Both the position numbers and the translations under genes were made by a program. Shown piece after piece: positions 12,556 through 26,100 of a stretch of DNA of 64,000 nucleotides (positions within the stretch are counted from its first letter, which is position 1; the number at the start of each line of letters is the position of its first letter). Below the pieces are notes generated by a model. The model was not told the DNA's origin and did not search any database. It saw nothing but the letters and a program-made list of their open reading frames with translations. The stretch is from Panulirus ornatus. Its lineage: Eukaryota; Arthropoda; Malacostraca; Decapoda; Palinuridae. Location: the NCBI RefSeq assembly GCF_036320965.1, contig NC_092234.1:46528012-46592011 (forward strand), written 5' to 3'.

Positions 12556-12660
12556 TAGGCCTTTGAGGAGGGTCTGTACTCCTCACTTGGCTCCTTATGT
12601 GCCATCTTTCAGAAAGTAGAAACGAGAAAGGGATTGTTTTTAGCTCTCTCTATCTCCATC
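12556..12660 (-). mobile_element. diverged SINE-B fragment
   Basis: CTAGGCCTTTGAGGAGGGTC, CCTCACTTGGCTCC and a following CTTTCAGAAAG match the SINE-B body with many differences. Confidence 0.5.
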
Positions 12661-12713
12661 TCTCTCCTCACCCACCTGCCACCACCTGACATACGGGGGA
12701 AAATAAGACATAT

Positions 12714-14058
12714 ATTGTACATATATTTCTTTTCTCTTTTATGCATGTTCACTGTTTCCCCACCTGATAAAGGAAGTATCAGGAATATATAGATAAAAAA
12801 ATACTTGGCTCCTTATTTTTTTTTTTTTTTTTTTTTTTTGCTTTGTCGCTGTCTCCCGCGTTTGCGAGGTAGCGCAAGGAAACAGACGAAAGAAATGGCC
12901 CAACCCACCCCCATACACATGTATATACATACGTCCACACATGCAAATATACATACCTACACAGCTTTCCATGGTTTACCCCAGACGCTTCACATGCCTT
13001 GATTCAATCCACTGACAGCACGTCAACCCCGGTATACCACATCGCTCCAATTCACTCTATTCCTTGCCCTCCTTTCACCCTCCTGCATGTTCAGGCCCCG
13101 ATCACACAAAATCTTTTTCACTCCATCTTTCCACCTCCAATTTGGTCTCCCTCTTCTCCTCGTTCCCTCCACCTCCGACACATATATCCTCTTGGTCAAT
13201 CTTTCCTCACTCATTCTCTCCATGTGCCCAAACCATTTCAAAACACCCTCTTCTGCTCTCTCGACCACGCTCTTTTTATTTCCACACATCTCTCTTACCC
13301 TTACGTTACTTACTCGATCACCTCACACCACACATTGTCCTCAAACATCTCATTTCCAGCACATCCATCCTCCTGCGCACAACTTTATCCATAGCCCACG
13401 CCTCGCAACCATACAACATTGTTGGAACCACTATTCCTTCAAACATACCCATTTTTGCTTTCCGAGATAATGTTCTCGACTTCCACACATTCTTCAAGGC
13501 TCCCAGAATTTTCACCCCCTCCCCCACCCTATGATCCACTTCCGCTTCCATGGTTCCATCCGCTGCCAGATCCACTCCCAGATATCTAAAACACTTCACT
13601 TCCTCCAGTTTTTCTCCATTCAAACTCACCTCCCAATTGACTTGACCCTCAACCCTACTGTACCTAATAAAACTTGCTGTTATTCACATTTACTCTTAAC
13701 TTTCTTCTTTCACACACTTTACCAAACTCAGTCACCAGCATCTGCAGTTTCTCACATGAATCAGCCACCAGCGTTGTATCATCAGCGAACAACAACTGAC
13801 TCACTTCCCAAGCTCTCTCATCCCCAACAGACTTCATACTTGCCCCTCTTTCCAAAACTCTTGCATTCACCTCCCTAACAACCCCATCCATAAACAAATT
13901 AAACAACCATGGAGACATCACACACCCCTGCCGCAAACCTACATTCACTGAGAACCAATTGTACATATATTTCTTTTCTCTTTTATGCATGTTCACTGTT
14001 TCCCCACCTGATAAAGGAAGTATCAGGAATATATAGATAAAAAAATACTTGGCTCCTT
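12714..14058 (-). mobile_element. LINE-T copy with ~100-bp target duplication
   Basis: LINE-T body about 12815-13957 on the minus strand, short 3'-UTR type, poly-T at 12815-12839 on plus, 5'-truncated at the RT (NVGLRQGC). Flanks 12716-12814 and 13960-14058 are identical over about 99 bases (offset exactly 1244). The reading frame is broken by a missing base near 13668 and a 6-base loss near 13318 (WFDRVSN region). Confidence 0.88.
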
Positions 14059-14175
14059 TCTTATTCCATCTTTTGGAAAGTAATACCTGAGAGGAGAATT
14101 TCCAATCTCCTATTCTTACCTTTACAATACACTGGAGATACATGGGCAGCACTCTTCTCGCCCTCTTCCCATGTA
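14040..14175 (-). mobile_element. diverged SINE-B piece
   Basis: ACTTGGCTCCTTTCTTATTC, CATCTTTTGGAAAG, GAGGAGAATTTCCA and CACTGGAGATACATGGGCAG follow the order of the SINE-B body. The LINE-T insertion to its left lies next to it. Confidence 0.5.
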
Positions 14176-15331
14176 TATTCATATGTATGTTTTCTTTTTC
14201 ATCTCTTTTTATGAATAACTGCTTTTCTTGCCTTAAAAATGTAACAACTGGAAGAAAGAAACACCACTTTCATATGCACACATCCCCTGTTGATATCATG
14301 TATAATGTACCAAAGTTAGAGCTTACCATTCAAAACCAAGCTCCACAAACTATTCCATGCTTATATTTATTTGCAAAACATAGTGTGAAAGTTCTCCTTT
14401 GTGCAGGTGAACTCGGTGGCTTGCCGTAAGTAGAATGTCTGTAACCCCACAGAAAGCCACCTTCACCCTGAATGATGAACCACTTCCATTAACAAAACTT
14501 CAACCATTCTAGATATCTCCTATATGTGACAATTATTCTCAGTACCATAAATATCAACTCAAAAGCCACAAACAGAGTATACACAAAAATAATCCTTCAC
14601 CATCCAAAATTTTAGCACCATATTTGATACAGTGGTCCTAGACCCCTCCCACCTAATTAATTTCACAGTCAGTCACAATCCCCATGCAGAAATGAAATTC
14701 TTCCACCTCACACTTCAGCAACCTGCACTCACAGATCCCTTGTTTCCTGACAAACAAAGTATTGGAAAAACAAATTCATGTTGTATTGACTTAACAAGCA
14801 CTAAACAACTGCTGCTCCCCTTTCTGAAACTCCAACTCAACCAGACACACTTATCTAAAATCACTCATCTCTCTAACATTATGTACATTTCCACTTATAT
14901 AACAAGATCCCCCATACCCAGGATGCATCTTCTGCACTGATGACACTTACTTCTCAGTTGACCTAAGCTTATCCCACTAAGACAAGCATACAACATCACT
15001 ACACTTCTTGATATGTAGCCCTGTCCACTAAATATGACTTAGCTTCCTGATTAATGCAGGAACCCCACACAAGGGTTACTTTGGCTGGAAAACAGGATAC
15101 TGTTAGGTATACCTTTGCATGAAAATTATATTATAAAATATGGAAGATTTCAGTTTTCATACTGACAAGGTAGGTGAAATAAACATAACGTACATGAAAG
15201 AACAATTTACTTAAACATTAGTGAGTGATCTACAGTATACAAATTTGTATTTGAAAATGATTTGTGAATAACAATCAGATGAGTACAATGATACATGTAA
15301 CAAATATCATTTGATCTTCGTCAGAGTACAT
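14176..15331. other. downstream flank of SPIDR; nothing else certain
   Basis: No gene recognised. A LINE tail remnant lies at about 14260-14345 (CATGTATAATGTACCAAAGT). Minus-strand SPIDR 3' UTR should start at 15331. A variant signal AGTAAA (15206-15211) and a canonical AATAAA (about 14366-14371) are candidates for polyadenylation. Confidence 0.35.
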
Positions 15332-15454
15332 CTAGTAAGGAAGTTCAGTGAGAATGTAGGTTTGGCCTTGAGTCCTTCTAAGTCTCCTTGCTTCTTCTAA
15401 CACACATACTGCTGGTCCAATTTTTTGCCCTATGAGTGATTCAGCAATATATCC
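15332..15454 (-). CDS. SPIDR: SPIDR exon 14 (terminal, stop TAG)
   Basis: 123 nt from an ATTTCCAG acceptor to TAG. It encodes GYIAESLIGQKIGPAVCVLE, an Arg-rich stretch and a short tail. The length and position match the end of the vertebrate protein (LGKEVG...). Confidence 0.88.
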   Translation of the reverse strand, partial: GYIAESLIGQKIGPAVCVLEEARRLRRTQGQTYILTELPY

Positions 15455-15818
15455 CTGGAAATAATATAAATGGGAATAAAATATTACATGCAGTTAGAAT
15501 AAGCAGACAAAACTAAACAAATCCATAAATCACAATAAAGTTTTTTATTCTGATAAATTTTTGAAACTACATCCAATATCATCAAAGATACCATTCAAGT
15601 TTTAGAAAGATGTGACTTTTAAATTCTCACTAACCTCCTCTTTTGCACCACTGCATACTGAAAGCAGCTTTTCAATAGTTCTCTGATAAAGCTGCAAAAA
15701 TACAGAAATGTTATTTATATTCAGCAAAGCACCACTAGAGTAAAATATAATTTTTATCACAATGAAACAGGTGATAGAATGGAGATAAAATTAAAGTTAG
15801 CAATATAGTAAGAAGTTC

Positions 15819-15876
<58 letters not shown>

Positions 15877-17090
15877 TTTTTCTTGCTTTGTCGCTGTCTC
15901 CCGCGTTTGCGAGGTAGTGCACGGAAACAGACGAAAGAAATGGCCCAACCCACCCCCATACACATGTATATACATACGTCCACACACGCAAATATACATA
16001 CCTACACAGCTTTCCATGGTTTACCCCAGACGCTTCACATGCCCTGATTCAATCCACTGACAGCACGTCAACTCCGGTATACCACATCGATCCAATTCAC
16101 TCTATTCCTTGCCCTCCTTTCACCCTCCTGCATTTTCAGGCCCCGATCACACAAAATCTTTTTCACTCCATCTTTCCACCTCCAATTTGGTCTCCCACTT
16201 CTCCTCGTTACCTCCACCTCCGACACATATATCCTCTTGGTCAATCTTTCCTCACTCATTCTCTCCATGTGCCCAAACCATTTCAAAACACCCTTTTCTG
16301 CTCTCTCAACCACGCTCTTTTTATTTCCACACATCTCTCTTACCCTTACGTTACTTACTCGATCAAACCACCTCACACCACACATTGTCCTCAAACATCT
16401 CATTTCCAGCACATCCATCCTCCTGCGCACAACTCTATCCATAGCCCACGCCTCGCAACCATACAACATTGTTGGAACCACTATTCCTTCAAACATACCC
16501 ATTTTTGCTTTCCGAGATAATATTCTCGACTTCCACACATTCTTCAAGGCTCCCAGAATTTTCGACCCCTCCCCCACCCTATGATCCACTTCCGCTTCCA
16601 TGGTTCCATCCGCTGCCAGATCCACTCCCAGATATCTAAAACACTTTACTTCCTCCAGTTTTTCTCCATTCAAACTTACCTCCCAATTGACTTGACCCTC
16701 AACCCTACTGTACCTAATAACCTTGCTCTTATTCAAACTTACTCTTAACTTTCTTCTTTCACACACTTTACCAAACTCAGTCACCAGCTTCTGCAGTTTC
16801 TCACATGAACAGCCACCAGCGCTGTATCATCAGCGAACAACAACTGACTCACTTCTCAAGCTCTCTCATCCCCAACAGACTTCATACTTGCCCATCTTTC
16901 CAAAACTCTTGCATTCACCTCCCTAACAACCCCATCCATAAACAAATTGAACAACCATGGAGACATCACACACCCCTGCCGCAAACCTACATTCACTGAG
17001 AACCAATCACTTTCCTCTCTTCCTACACATACACATGCCTTACATCCTCGATAAAAACTTTTCACTGCTTCTAACAACTTGCCTCCCACA

Positions 17091-17156
<66 letters not shown>

Positions 17157-20100
17157 TTTTATTTTATTATACTTTGTCGCTGTCTCCCACGTTTGCGAGG
17201 TAGCGCAAGGAAACAGATGAAAGAAATGGCCCAACCCCCCCCATACACATGTATATACATACGTCCACACACGCAAATATACATACCTACACAGCTTTCC
17301 ATGGTTTACCCCAGATGCTTCACATGCCTTGATTCAGTCCACTGACAGCACGTCAACCCCGGTATACCACATCGATCCAATTCACTCTATTCCTTGCCCT
17401 CCTTTCACCCTCCTGCATGTTCAGGCCCCGATCACACAAAATCTTTTTCACTCCATTTTTCCACCTCCAATTTGGTCTCCCACTTCTCCTCGTTCCCTCC
17501 ACCTCCGACACATATATCCTCTTGGTCAATCTTTCCTCACTCATTCTCTCCAGGTGACCAAACCATTTCAAAACACCCTCTTCTGCTCTCTCAACCACGC
17601 TCTTTTTATTTCCACACATCTCTCTCACCCTTACATTACTTACTCGATCAAACCACCTCACACCACACATTGTCCTCAAACATCTCATTTCCAGCACATC
17701 CACCCTCCTGCGCACAACCCTATACATAGCCCACGCCTCGCAACCGTACAACATTGTTGGAACCACTATTCCTTCAAACATACCCATTTTTGCTTCCCGA
17801 GATAATGTTCTCGACTTCCACACATTCTTCAAGGCTCCCAGGATTTTCGCCCCCTCCCCCACCCTATGATTCACTTCCGCTTCCATGGTTCCATCCGCTG
17901 CCAGATCCACTCCCAGATATCTATAACACTTTACTTCCTCCAGTTTTTCTCCATTCAAACTCACCTCCCAATTGACTTGACCCTCAACCCTACTGTACCT
18001 AATAACCTTGCTCTTATTCACATTTACTCTTAACTTTCTTCTTTCAAACACTTTACCAAACTCAGTCACCAGCTTCTGCAGTTTCTCACATGAATCAGCC
18101 ACCAGCGCTGTATCATCAGCGAACATCAACTGACTCACTTCCCAAGCTCTTTTTTTTTCAAACTATTCGCCATTTCCCGCATCAGCGAGGTAGCGTTAAG
18201 AACAGAGGACTGGGCCTTTACCTGACCCAATTCTCTGTTCCTTGTTTTGGAAAATTAAAAAAAAAAAACGAGAGGGGAGGATTTCCAGTCCCCCGCTCCC
18301 TCCCCTTTTAGTCGCCTTCTACGACACGCAGGGAATACGTGGGAAGTATTCTTTCTCCCCTATCCCCAGGGAATGTATATATATATATATATATATATAT
18401 GTATTTTTTTTTTCATACTATTCGCCATTTCCCACCTCAGCGAGGTAACATTAAGAACGGAGGACTGGGCCTCTGAGGGAATATCCTCACCCGGCCCCCT
18501 TCTCTGTTCCTTCCTTTGGGAAAAAAAAAATGAGAGGGGAAGATTTCCAGCCCCCCGCTCTCTTCCCTTTTAGTCGCCTTCTACGACACACAGGGAATAC
18601 GTGGGAAGTATTCTTTCTCCCCTGTATTATATATATATATCTTTTCTTTTCTTTCTTTCAAACTATTCGCCATTTCCCGCATTAGCGAGGTAGCGTTAAG
18701 AACAGAGGACTGGGCCTTTGAGGGAATACCCTCACCTGGCCCAATTCTCTGTTCCTTCTTTTGGGAAAAAAAAAAAAAAAAAAAAAAAGACGAAAGAAAT
18801 GGCCCAACCCACCCCCATACACAATGTATATACATACACGTCCACACACGCAAATATACATACCTATACATCTCCATGTACACATATATATACACACACA
18901 GACAAATACATATATACCCATGCACACAATTCACACTGTCTGCCTTTATTCATTCCCATCGCCACCTCGCCACACATGGAATACCATCCCCCTCCCCCCT
19001 CATGTGTGCGAGGTAGCACCAGGAAACAGACAAAGAACAGCCCATCCAGTCATATACAAATCCATACACATACACAGACATATACATATATACACATGCA
19101 TATTCATACTTTCTTGACTTCATCCATTTCTGGCACCACCCCACTCCACCGGAAACAGCATCACTGCTCCCCACTTCAGCAAGGTAGCGCCAGGAAAACA
19201 GACAAAAAGGCCACATTCATTCACACAGTCTCTATCTGTCATGTGTAATGCACCAAAACCACAGCCCCTATCCACATCCAGGCCTCACAGCTCTTTCTAT
19301 GGTTTACCCCAGATAATAGTGGTAAATTATGGTGAGTCATGCACACCACAGTTTCAGAACTTTATAGACTTATTTTATACCTTTTTCAAATCTATAAATG
19401 CAACATGTTTCTTCTTCTATGTACAAAGGACTTTTTTCACAAATGCAAAAGCTGCAAGTATTTTGTCCATACACTCCTTCCTATTCATCTTGTTCGTGCA
19501 TAAGGATTTACTGACTTTTTAATCCTGACTTGAGAGCATTTCTTGTAATGGAATTCTCACTTATAGTGAGTTTCTCAAAGAAAAACTTAAAAAAAGAAAT
19601 CAACCTTAAAAAGTTTATGAAAGGAGTTATATTACAAATATCCTCTTCTTCAGGTTAACATCATTATTCACATTTCCACTACATATTATGCCAACTATGC
19701 TGAGAAGACATATTCTTTTACAATCTTTCTTGCGCGTTTCACTGATATCAGGCATATAACTACTTTTCCACATTCCTAAGCATACTCAGATCAGTTCAAG
19801 AGCTGCTGTACATTTCATTCACCACTCCATCTACACCAGTTTTTAGGTGTATTGCTGCTTATCTTGCTTCCTTTGTACTGTTTTCTCTCCTAAACCTATC
19901 CCCAACACTTATGATCTCTAATCCTACTGTACTAATCCTTGTATCGCTTATGCCTTTTACCTTAATACTCTACCTCAGGTAATCTCCTAGCCTTGTCTAA
20001 TATACCATCACTTTTCACAAACACCTACTTTCTGCATCTAGATACCTCTGAATATATAGTTTGTTCTTTCTCATATTTTGATTTGGTCACCCTGTACCTG

Positions 20101-23100
20101 TGCAATTATGTTCAATAAATTCTAAAAGTTGTACCAATTCTGTATTCAGTTTGTTCAAAATGCATCATACAATAATTAACTCACCTTCACTTTAACATCT
20201 GCTTGTTGGAGTTCTGATCTACATTTGAGCCACACCTCTAGGCAGTATCCGGTGTTAGGAATAGAATTTTGTCCACAAGCTAAGCAGTTTGCTGTACCAT
20301 TTTGCATCTCCTGAACATTATCACTTTTGCAGTAGCCACAAATAGGCCATGTGAAGGCAGTTTCTTCATCCACTCTTATTATATTACCTGAAATTTTTAA
20401 TAATTAGAGAGTTTAAAATCCCAAGACATATTTCAATTTAGAGAATGTTGTAATACAGCTTAAAAGATTAAAAATAGGATCCTGACATTGATTTGGCTTG
20501 TCCAAAATGTACAACACCGGCAACTGCATACACTATGTAAAAATTTAGTCTGACTGAGAATCATATCAGCTTTTGGACAGGAATGAACTGTTGGGACATT
20601 AGCTTGGTCTTACCTCTTATGTCATGAAACTGTAGACTGCCCAACACAAAGAAGCCTAACTTTCAAACTAATCTCGGTATCAGCTCAGTCTGATGTACTA
20701 ATGAACCATGAAAACATGGCATTCCAGTAGTTACCAGTGCTCCAACTAGAAGTCATTACTGCTACTTCAAGCTTCTAAGCCAGGCCAATGTACAGTGTAC
20801 AGAACAGAGAATATGAAGGCATATAGTGTGGTAATGTCCAACAATACACTAAAGCCAAAGGGTAGATCTAGATTTAACAATCTTCTTTTTTTCAGTATAC
20901 TGAATGAACTGTGGCCTGTCAGTCATCCCTTCAGTCATATGATTCAGCAGCTGCTTGACCTGTACAAAATTCAGACTTACTTAAATGTCAGTAGCTACAG
21001 AGGATGCAGTGGGATAGCAGTGACTGCAAATGTATTTTCCCAGTTGATGGGACTCAAATCAGTTGGTATTTTGCTGTGATATAAGTAGAATATGCATAAT
21101 AAGTAGACAAATACCACAAATATGATGATATCCATTATTATTGAATTAAAATCTTTTAGATATCAAAAATATAGAGATGAAAATTTTTGTTCTTTTCCAC
21201 TCTGTGGCAAGTCAAAGCACAGCACTGATAAAATGTCGTAAGTCCAAATTGTCAGCTCATTGCATTGTAACTCGAAGTCTTGCTGTATATGAATATTTGA
21301 GTATAAGTGCAATATTAGTAGTTGCATAGCAGCAGTTGGCAGCTGCTGGCTCAGTCTGCCTCTTCCACTCATTTTTCTACATTATTTTAAGCCTTATGAG
21401 GAGAACTGTGCAGGAAAAATAACAAAGAGTTGCTATGCAATTTCTTTTAGTATAAGTGAAATATTTATGCCTATGCAGAAGTATAAGATGAAGTGTTATA
21501 AAAGTGGCAGGTATAGATATGATTTAAATCTTTCATCCCTTAGAATATTAATTGGGATGTCAAATTTAGCATATAATTTGAAATTATTTCCATGTTTAAT
21601 CATAAAGCTATTAAAAAAAAGAAAAATAGTTCAGACCCCTCCTGAAGGTGTAAAAAGAGAGAGGATATTACCCTGGAACTGCTCTGTGGTTTCAAAGTGC
21701 CTTGACTGGTTGGCCCTACCTTTGATAACTACTCTGGAGAGCTAAGTACCTAGGATGACAATAGAAATTCTAGACATGTATACGTGAATATTTTTGAGTG
21801 AAAAAAAATATCGCTTACCTGAGATAAGTGTAAGATCATGATGCTGTGTGTCAACAGACAGTGGCTGAAGAATCTTGTGTAAAGTAAACAATGTGACTCT
21901 CATCTTGTGGTCCTGCTGCTGTATCGAGCTGTACTTATCCACCATCACACTCCCTGTGGTATGAAAACTTATGGAAAAGCAATTTCTCTGATGCCTGATT
22001 CTTTTTCCCACCTTAGTTAGGTAATCTTCGGAAAAAATCAATAATGTAATTATTTGCACATATCCACATATCCACTCTTGCTGTCATGTATAATGTACTC
22101 AAAAACCAGAGCCTGTCATCCAGATACAAATACATTACAAAGAACTTCAAGTGTCATCAAACCACAGAGTCCTTTTAAGACTCTCTGTGTTCATTAAAGA
22201 GATGAGAAGCACTGAAATTACCATGTCAAGAGTACAAGAGCATATGGACGACATATGAAGAAATACTGTAAACTTTATGTGAAACTACAGAGGCACATTA
22301 ATGTCATTTGTGACGAAGTGAAGTATTTGTCAATTTTATTCTTAAAAGTATTTATGGGGCTACTTTCAAGTAACGTAAAAGGTAAATCACACCATATGTT
22401 AACAACCGTGTTGATGAAAATGTACTTTGCTTCATTGAAAGTAAAAGATTTCCTCACAATTTTGAATCCCTTAAATGACGTACAATTGTAATTGGACAAA
22501 TTTAGCCTCAACCCCTTAACTCCTTCAATCAAAATGTTACTACTACAGCTTTAGAAAAAAGCTTTAGAAAAAAGTGGGTTTGGAAAACAACCAAAAGCAA
22601 AAAGCCGGTGATGTGGAGATGGAGGAAAATGAGGTTGAGGTACATATGAGTGTCCGCAGCAACTCGTTGATCATTCAGAGCTAACATAACAGTCAGTAAA
22701 ACAAAAGACCAAAAGAATCACCCCTCCAACATATGATTCTTTCATGATGGATGATAAACAAATGTAAAAACTAATGTTGAAAAAATTTAATAAATAAGAA
22801 CCTTCAGGGTTCAGGAGGAGGAGGATATACTCATGGAAGGAGATAGGGTGCAGCAAGGCATGAGATATGTAGCCTGCCAGCTGGTTCCTTCCCATAACAC
22901 ACCTGGATATATTAATATTTTTCCAGTGTTAAAGAAGTAAACCAACAACCAATCTTAGAATAACAATACAATACACTGAAACATATATATGATTAAAAAT
23001 GAAACAGCTGCAGGTGAACCACGTGTTATGTGACGAGGCCATGGAGTGAGCTGTCTTTGATCAAGAGTGCACAGGTCACTAATACCATAACATTGGCAAA

Positions 23101-26100
23101 AACTCACTGACTAAGAGTAACCTGATTTAGACAATGGTGATTCAGCCAAAAACAGTGTTTGTAAGAGAGCTGCCACATCAACTTTAGGTGTTCAGGGTGA
23201 CCAGAACTCTGCTTATCCCATGGATTATCCCATTTACTCTCATGACACTGGAGGAGAGAAATTATAATGTTTTGCAATGATGTTACTATCCCTCCATAGA
23301 AATGATTTCTTCAAAGCTTATAAGTTACATGGGCAAAGCAACTGTATGGATAATCCTTGTAAATGTTTGCTTCATTCCCCTTATAGATATAACTCCAGAA
23401 ACAGATAGCTGACCCTTTGAGGTAAATTCTTCACATGCCCCCTTGTTCAGTTCCTGCTTCTAAAGAGTGTTATTGAAGAAAGTAAAGATTTCCAACAATA
23501 TTTGCATCTGCCCCTCTTGGTCATCTGTAACTTGAAGAAAATATGCAGGTTGCATTTTTCTCCATGTATCCCTAGGGATAGATGATTCAGTAAGTATTTC
23601 ATCAATAACTGTGTGCATAAAGCATGAAAACAGCTAAAATATATCTATTTGAAGGAGCATAAAAAATTAGTAAAAACATGTAAATCAGTTTAATACAGGC
23701 TAATAGTAGTAAGAGTAGCTTACGTTTATGTGGATGTATGTTGAGATACATGAAAACCATCTCAGCTTTCGACTAGACTTACCATGCCAAATAACTGCAT
23801 CCTTGAGCAACGCGCTTTGCATCACAGTGCCATTCTCTGGTATCCATGATGGCAGCATAGTTTTACTTCCTATCATTATCTTTGCTACTAAGAAATTGTT
23901 CATTTTAAAGTAATTTTTGCTATCTTCTTTTCTGTGTGTCTTTCCCTTCTCAGTCTGTTTCATAGCTTCCTGAGTTGCCAAAGAACTGTCACTGTCTTCA
24001 CTTTCCATTGAGTAACTCACAACATAAAGAAAAGAACTGAATTTGTAAAGGATGTGAAGACTCAAACTGCCACGCTGGCCATCACAAGAAACCTGCAGAA
24101 ATTAGAATACTTTTAATATGTAGGAAAGGCTTTTGCCAAAAGCTTGCATTCATCAGAAGTTTAGCTTGTAGTATATAATCAGTTGCCTCAGTTTTTGTGG
24201 TACATAATTAAATTTTTTTAGTCAAGTAAACTAAAGCAAATATCAAGTCATATGAGAAACTCTTTTCTAAGTCTGAATGAGGGTGAAGTGATGGTACTAC
24301 GTCATTTTTTTCAAATCATAATTTCTTTCTAAAATCACCAGTTTTAAGAAATTTGAATATAGAGTAGCTCTGTATATCACTTGATAACAAATGCTGTTGG
24401 GGCAAAGGGTACAGATACATGGATAAAGTGAGTGAGATGACAAAGATTATATAAGTGTCTGAAATGGAGGGGAAAAAGAAGAGGGGAAATCAAATTGGAG
24501 ATGGAAGGACAGAGTGAAAAGTATTTTGAGGAGTCAGGCCCTGAACAAGCAGGAGTGTGAAAAGCATATACAGGATAGAGTGAATTAGAGTTTTGTGGTA
24601 TATAGGATGCAACATGCTGTCAGTGGACTGAACCAAGGCATATGAAGTAGCCATGGTAAACCAAGGAAAGCTCTATGAAAACTGGTTGTGGATAGGAAGC
24701 GATGGTTTAGGTAAATTACACATGGTAGCTAGAGAATGTATGTGAGAAAAGGAGGCCTTTTCTTTATCCGTTCTTGGTGGTGCCATACTAACATAGAAAA
24801 TGGCAAACTTGTAGAAAAGAGAAAAAAAGAAAAGACTACCAACAGAGTTAGTGAAGTTTATAATGAATAGGCAACTGAAAATTTTCTGTACCATTGCAAA
24901 TGATAAACATAAAAGCATACCCTTTTTTTAGGATATAATGTAAAACTTTGATTCTCACCCCTAATCCTAAAGAATGGCTAAACACAGGTCCAGTGTGCAA
25001 AGTGACGTGAACTTTCGTTCCAACTCGACTGACCAAGTCACATCAAAGTCTCCATTCACATCTTCACCTTTACACATAAAACAGTTGTGTTGCATCAGAT
25101 CATCCAACCATTCCTCTTGCCTTCATCTGAAATACTTTCAGTCCTAATCAGTTGTCCCAAAGAATTCAATCTTTTTTCCATTCTACCTCCTCTGTGCCTT
25201 CAACTCTATGTTTTCTTGAAACAGACATTCTCCATAACCATACCATCTTTTGAGTTTCATCCATGCACCTTTTTAAGGATTTCTGCACCCCACATATCCT
25301 TCTAACTTCCTTGTGCTTTGTTAGTCATCCTAAATCCAGCTTTATAGGTCTCAGTTTTATAGTACTCAACACTCCTATATACACTAATATATGTTTCACT
25401 CATTCAGATTTATTTCTGTCCTTCTTTCATACCTGTTCTGTATTTCCTTCCTCAGTGAGGTAGAATACCAAACAGGCAACTGAGCCTTAGAAGAAAGATT
25501 TCACTTGGCTCCTTCTTTTTCAAAGAAATGATACAGGAAGGAAGGATTTCCAGCCCTCCCCCTCTTAAGTCATAGTCTACAACATGGAGAAGGAGCAAAG
25601 ATAATATTCTTTCTTCCCTATCCCCAAAGATAGGAGAGAAATAATTTCTGGTAATGTACATAGTTAATGAATTATTTGTGCTTTTAAATCCAATCAGAGC
25701 AATAAAATTCTTTCCAACCATTACAAAAATTTGACCTGTCAAGCTTACCTGTAGTGCCTCATGTAGTGACCATTGAGGGAGGTTGACAGGAGTAACTACT
25801 TCCTGTCCATTGTGCAAAAGGTCTGTTAATCCTAGGGTGACATTAAAAACATAGCAGTAAGTCTGTGGTGGACGGGAAGCTTGGTCCTGCAGAAATGAGT
25901 ACAGAAGGGGATTCTCACATACTGCATCCTGGTAGGCTTTGTGCAGTGATGATATCAGAGAAAACAAGCCCGGATCCCTGAAAACAGTAGTGTGTGAGAA
26001 AGTCAAGCATTCATGTCATATATATGTTATGCTAAATTCCAAAGAGGAACTTTAAAGATATGTTTTTCTTTATGCCAAATTCATTTGATATACTTTTACC

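Noticed and set aside
13064..13534. Recurrent proteins starting MPSFHPPA, MFRPRSHK or MIQSTDST in many places
   Set aside because: They recur only antisense to LINE-T coding sequence and vary with it; they are shadow frames of the RT C-terminal region.
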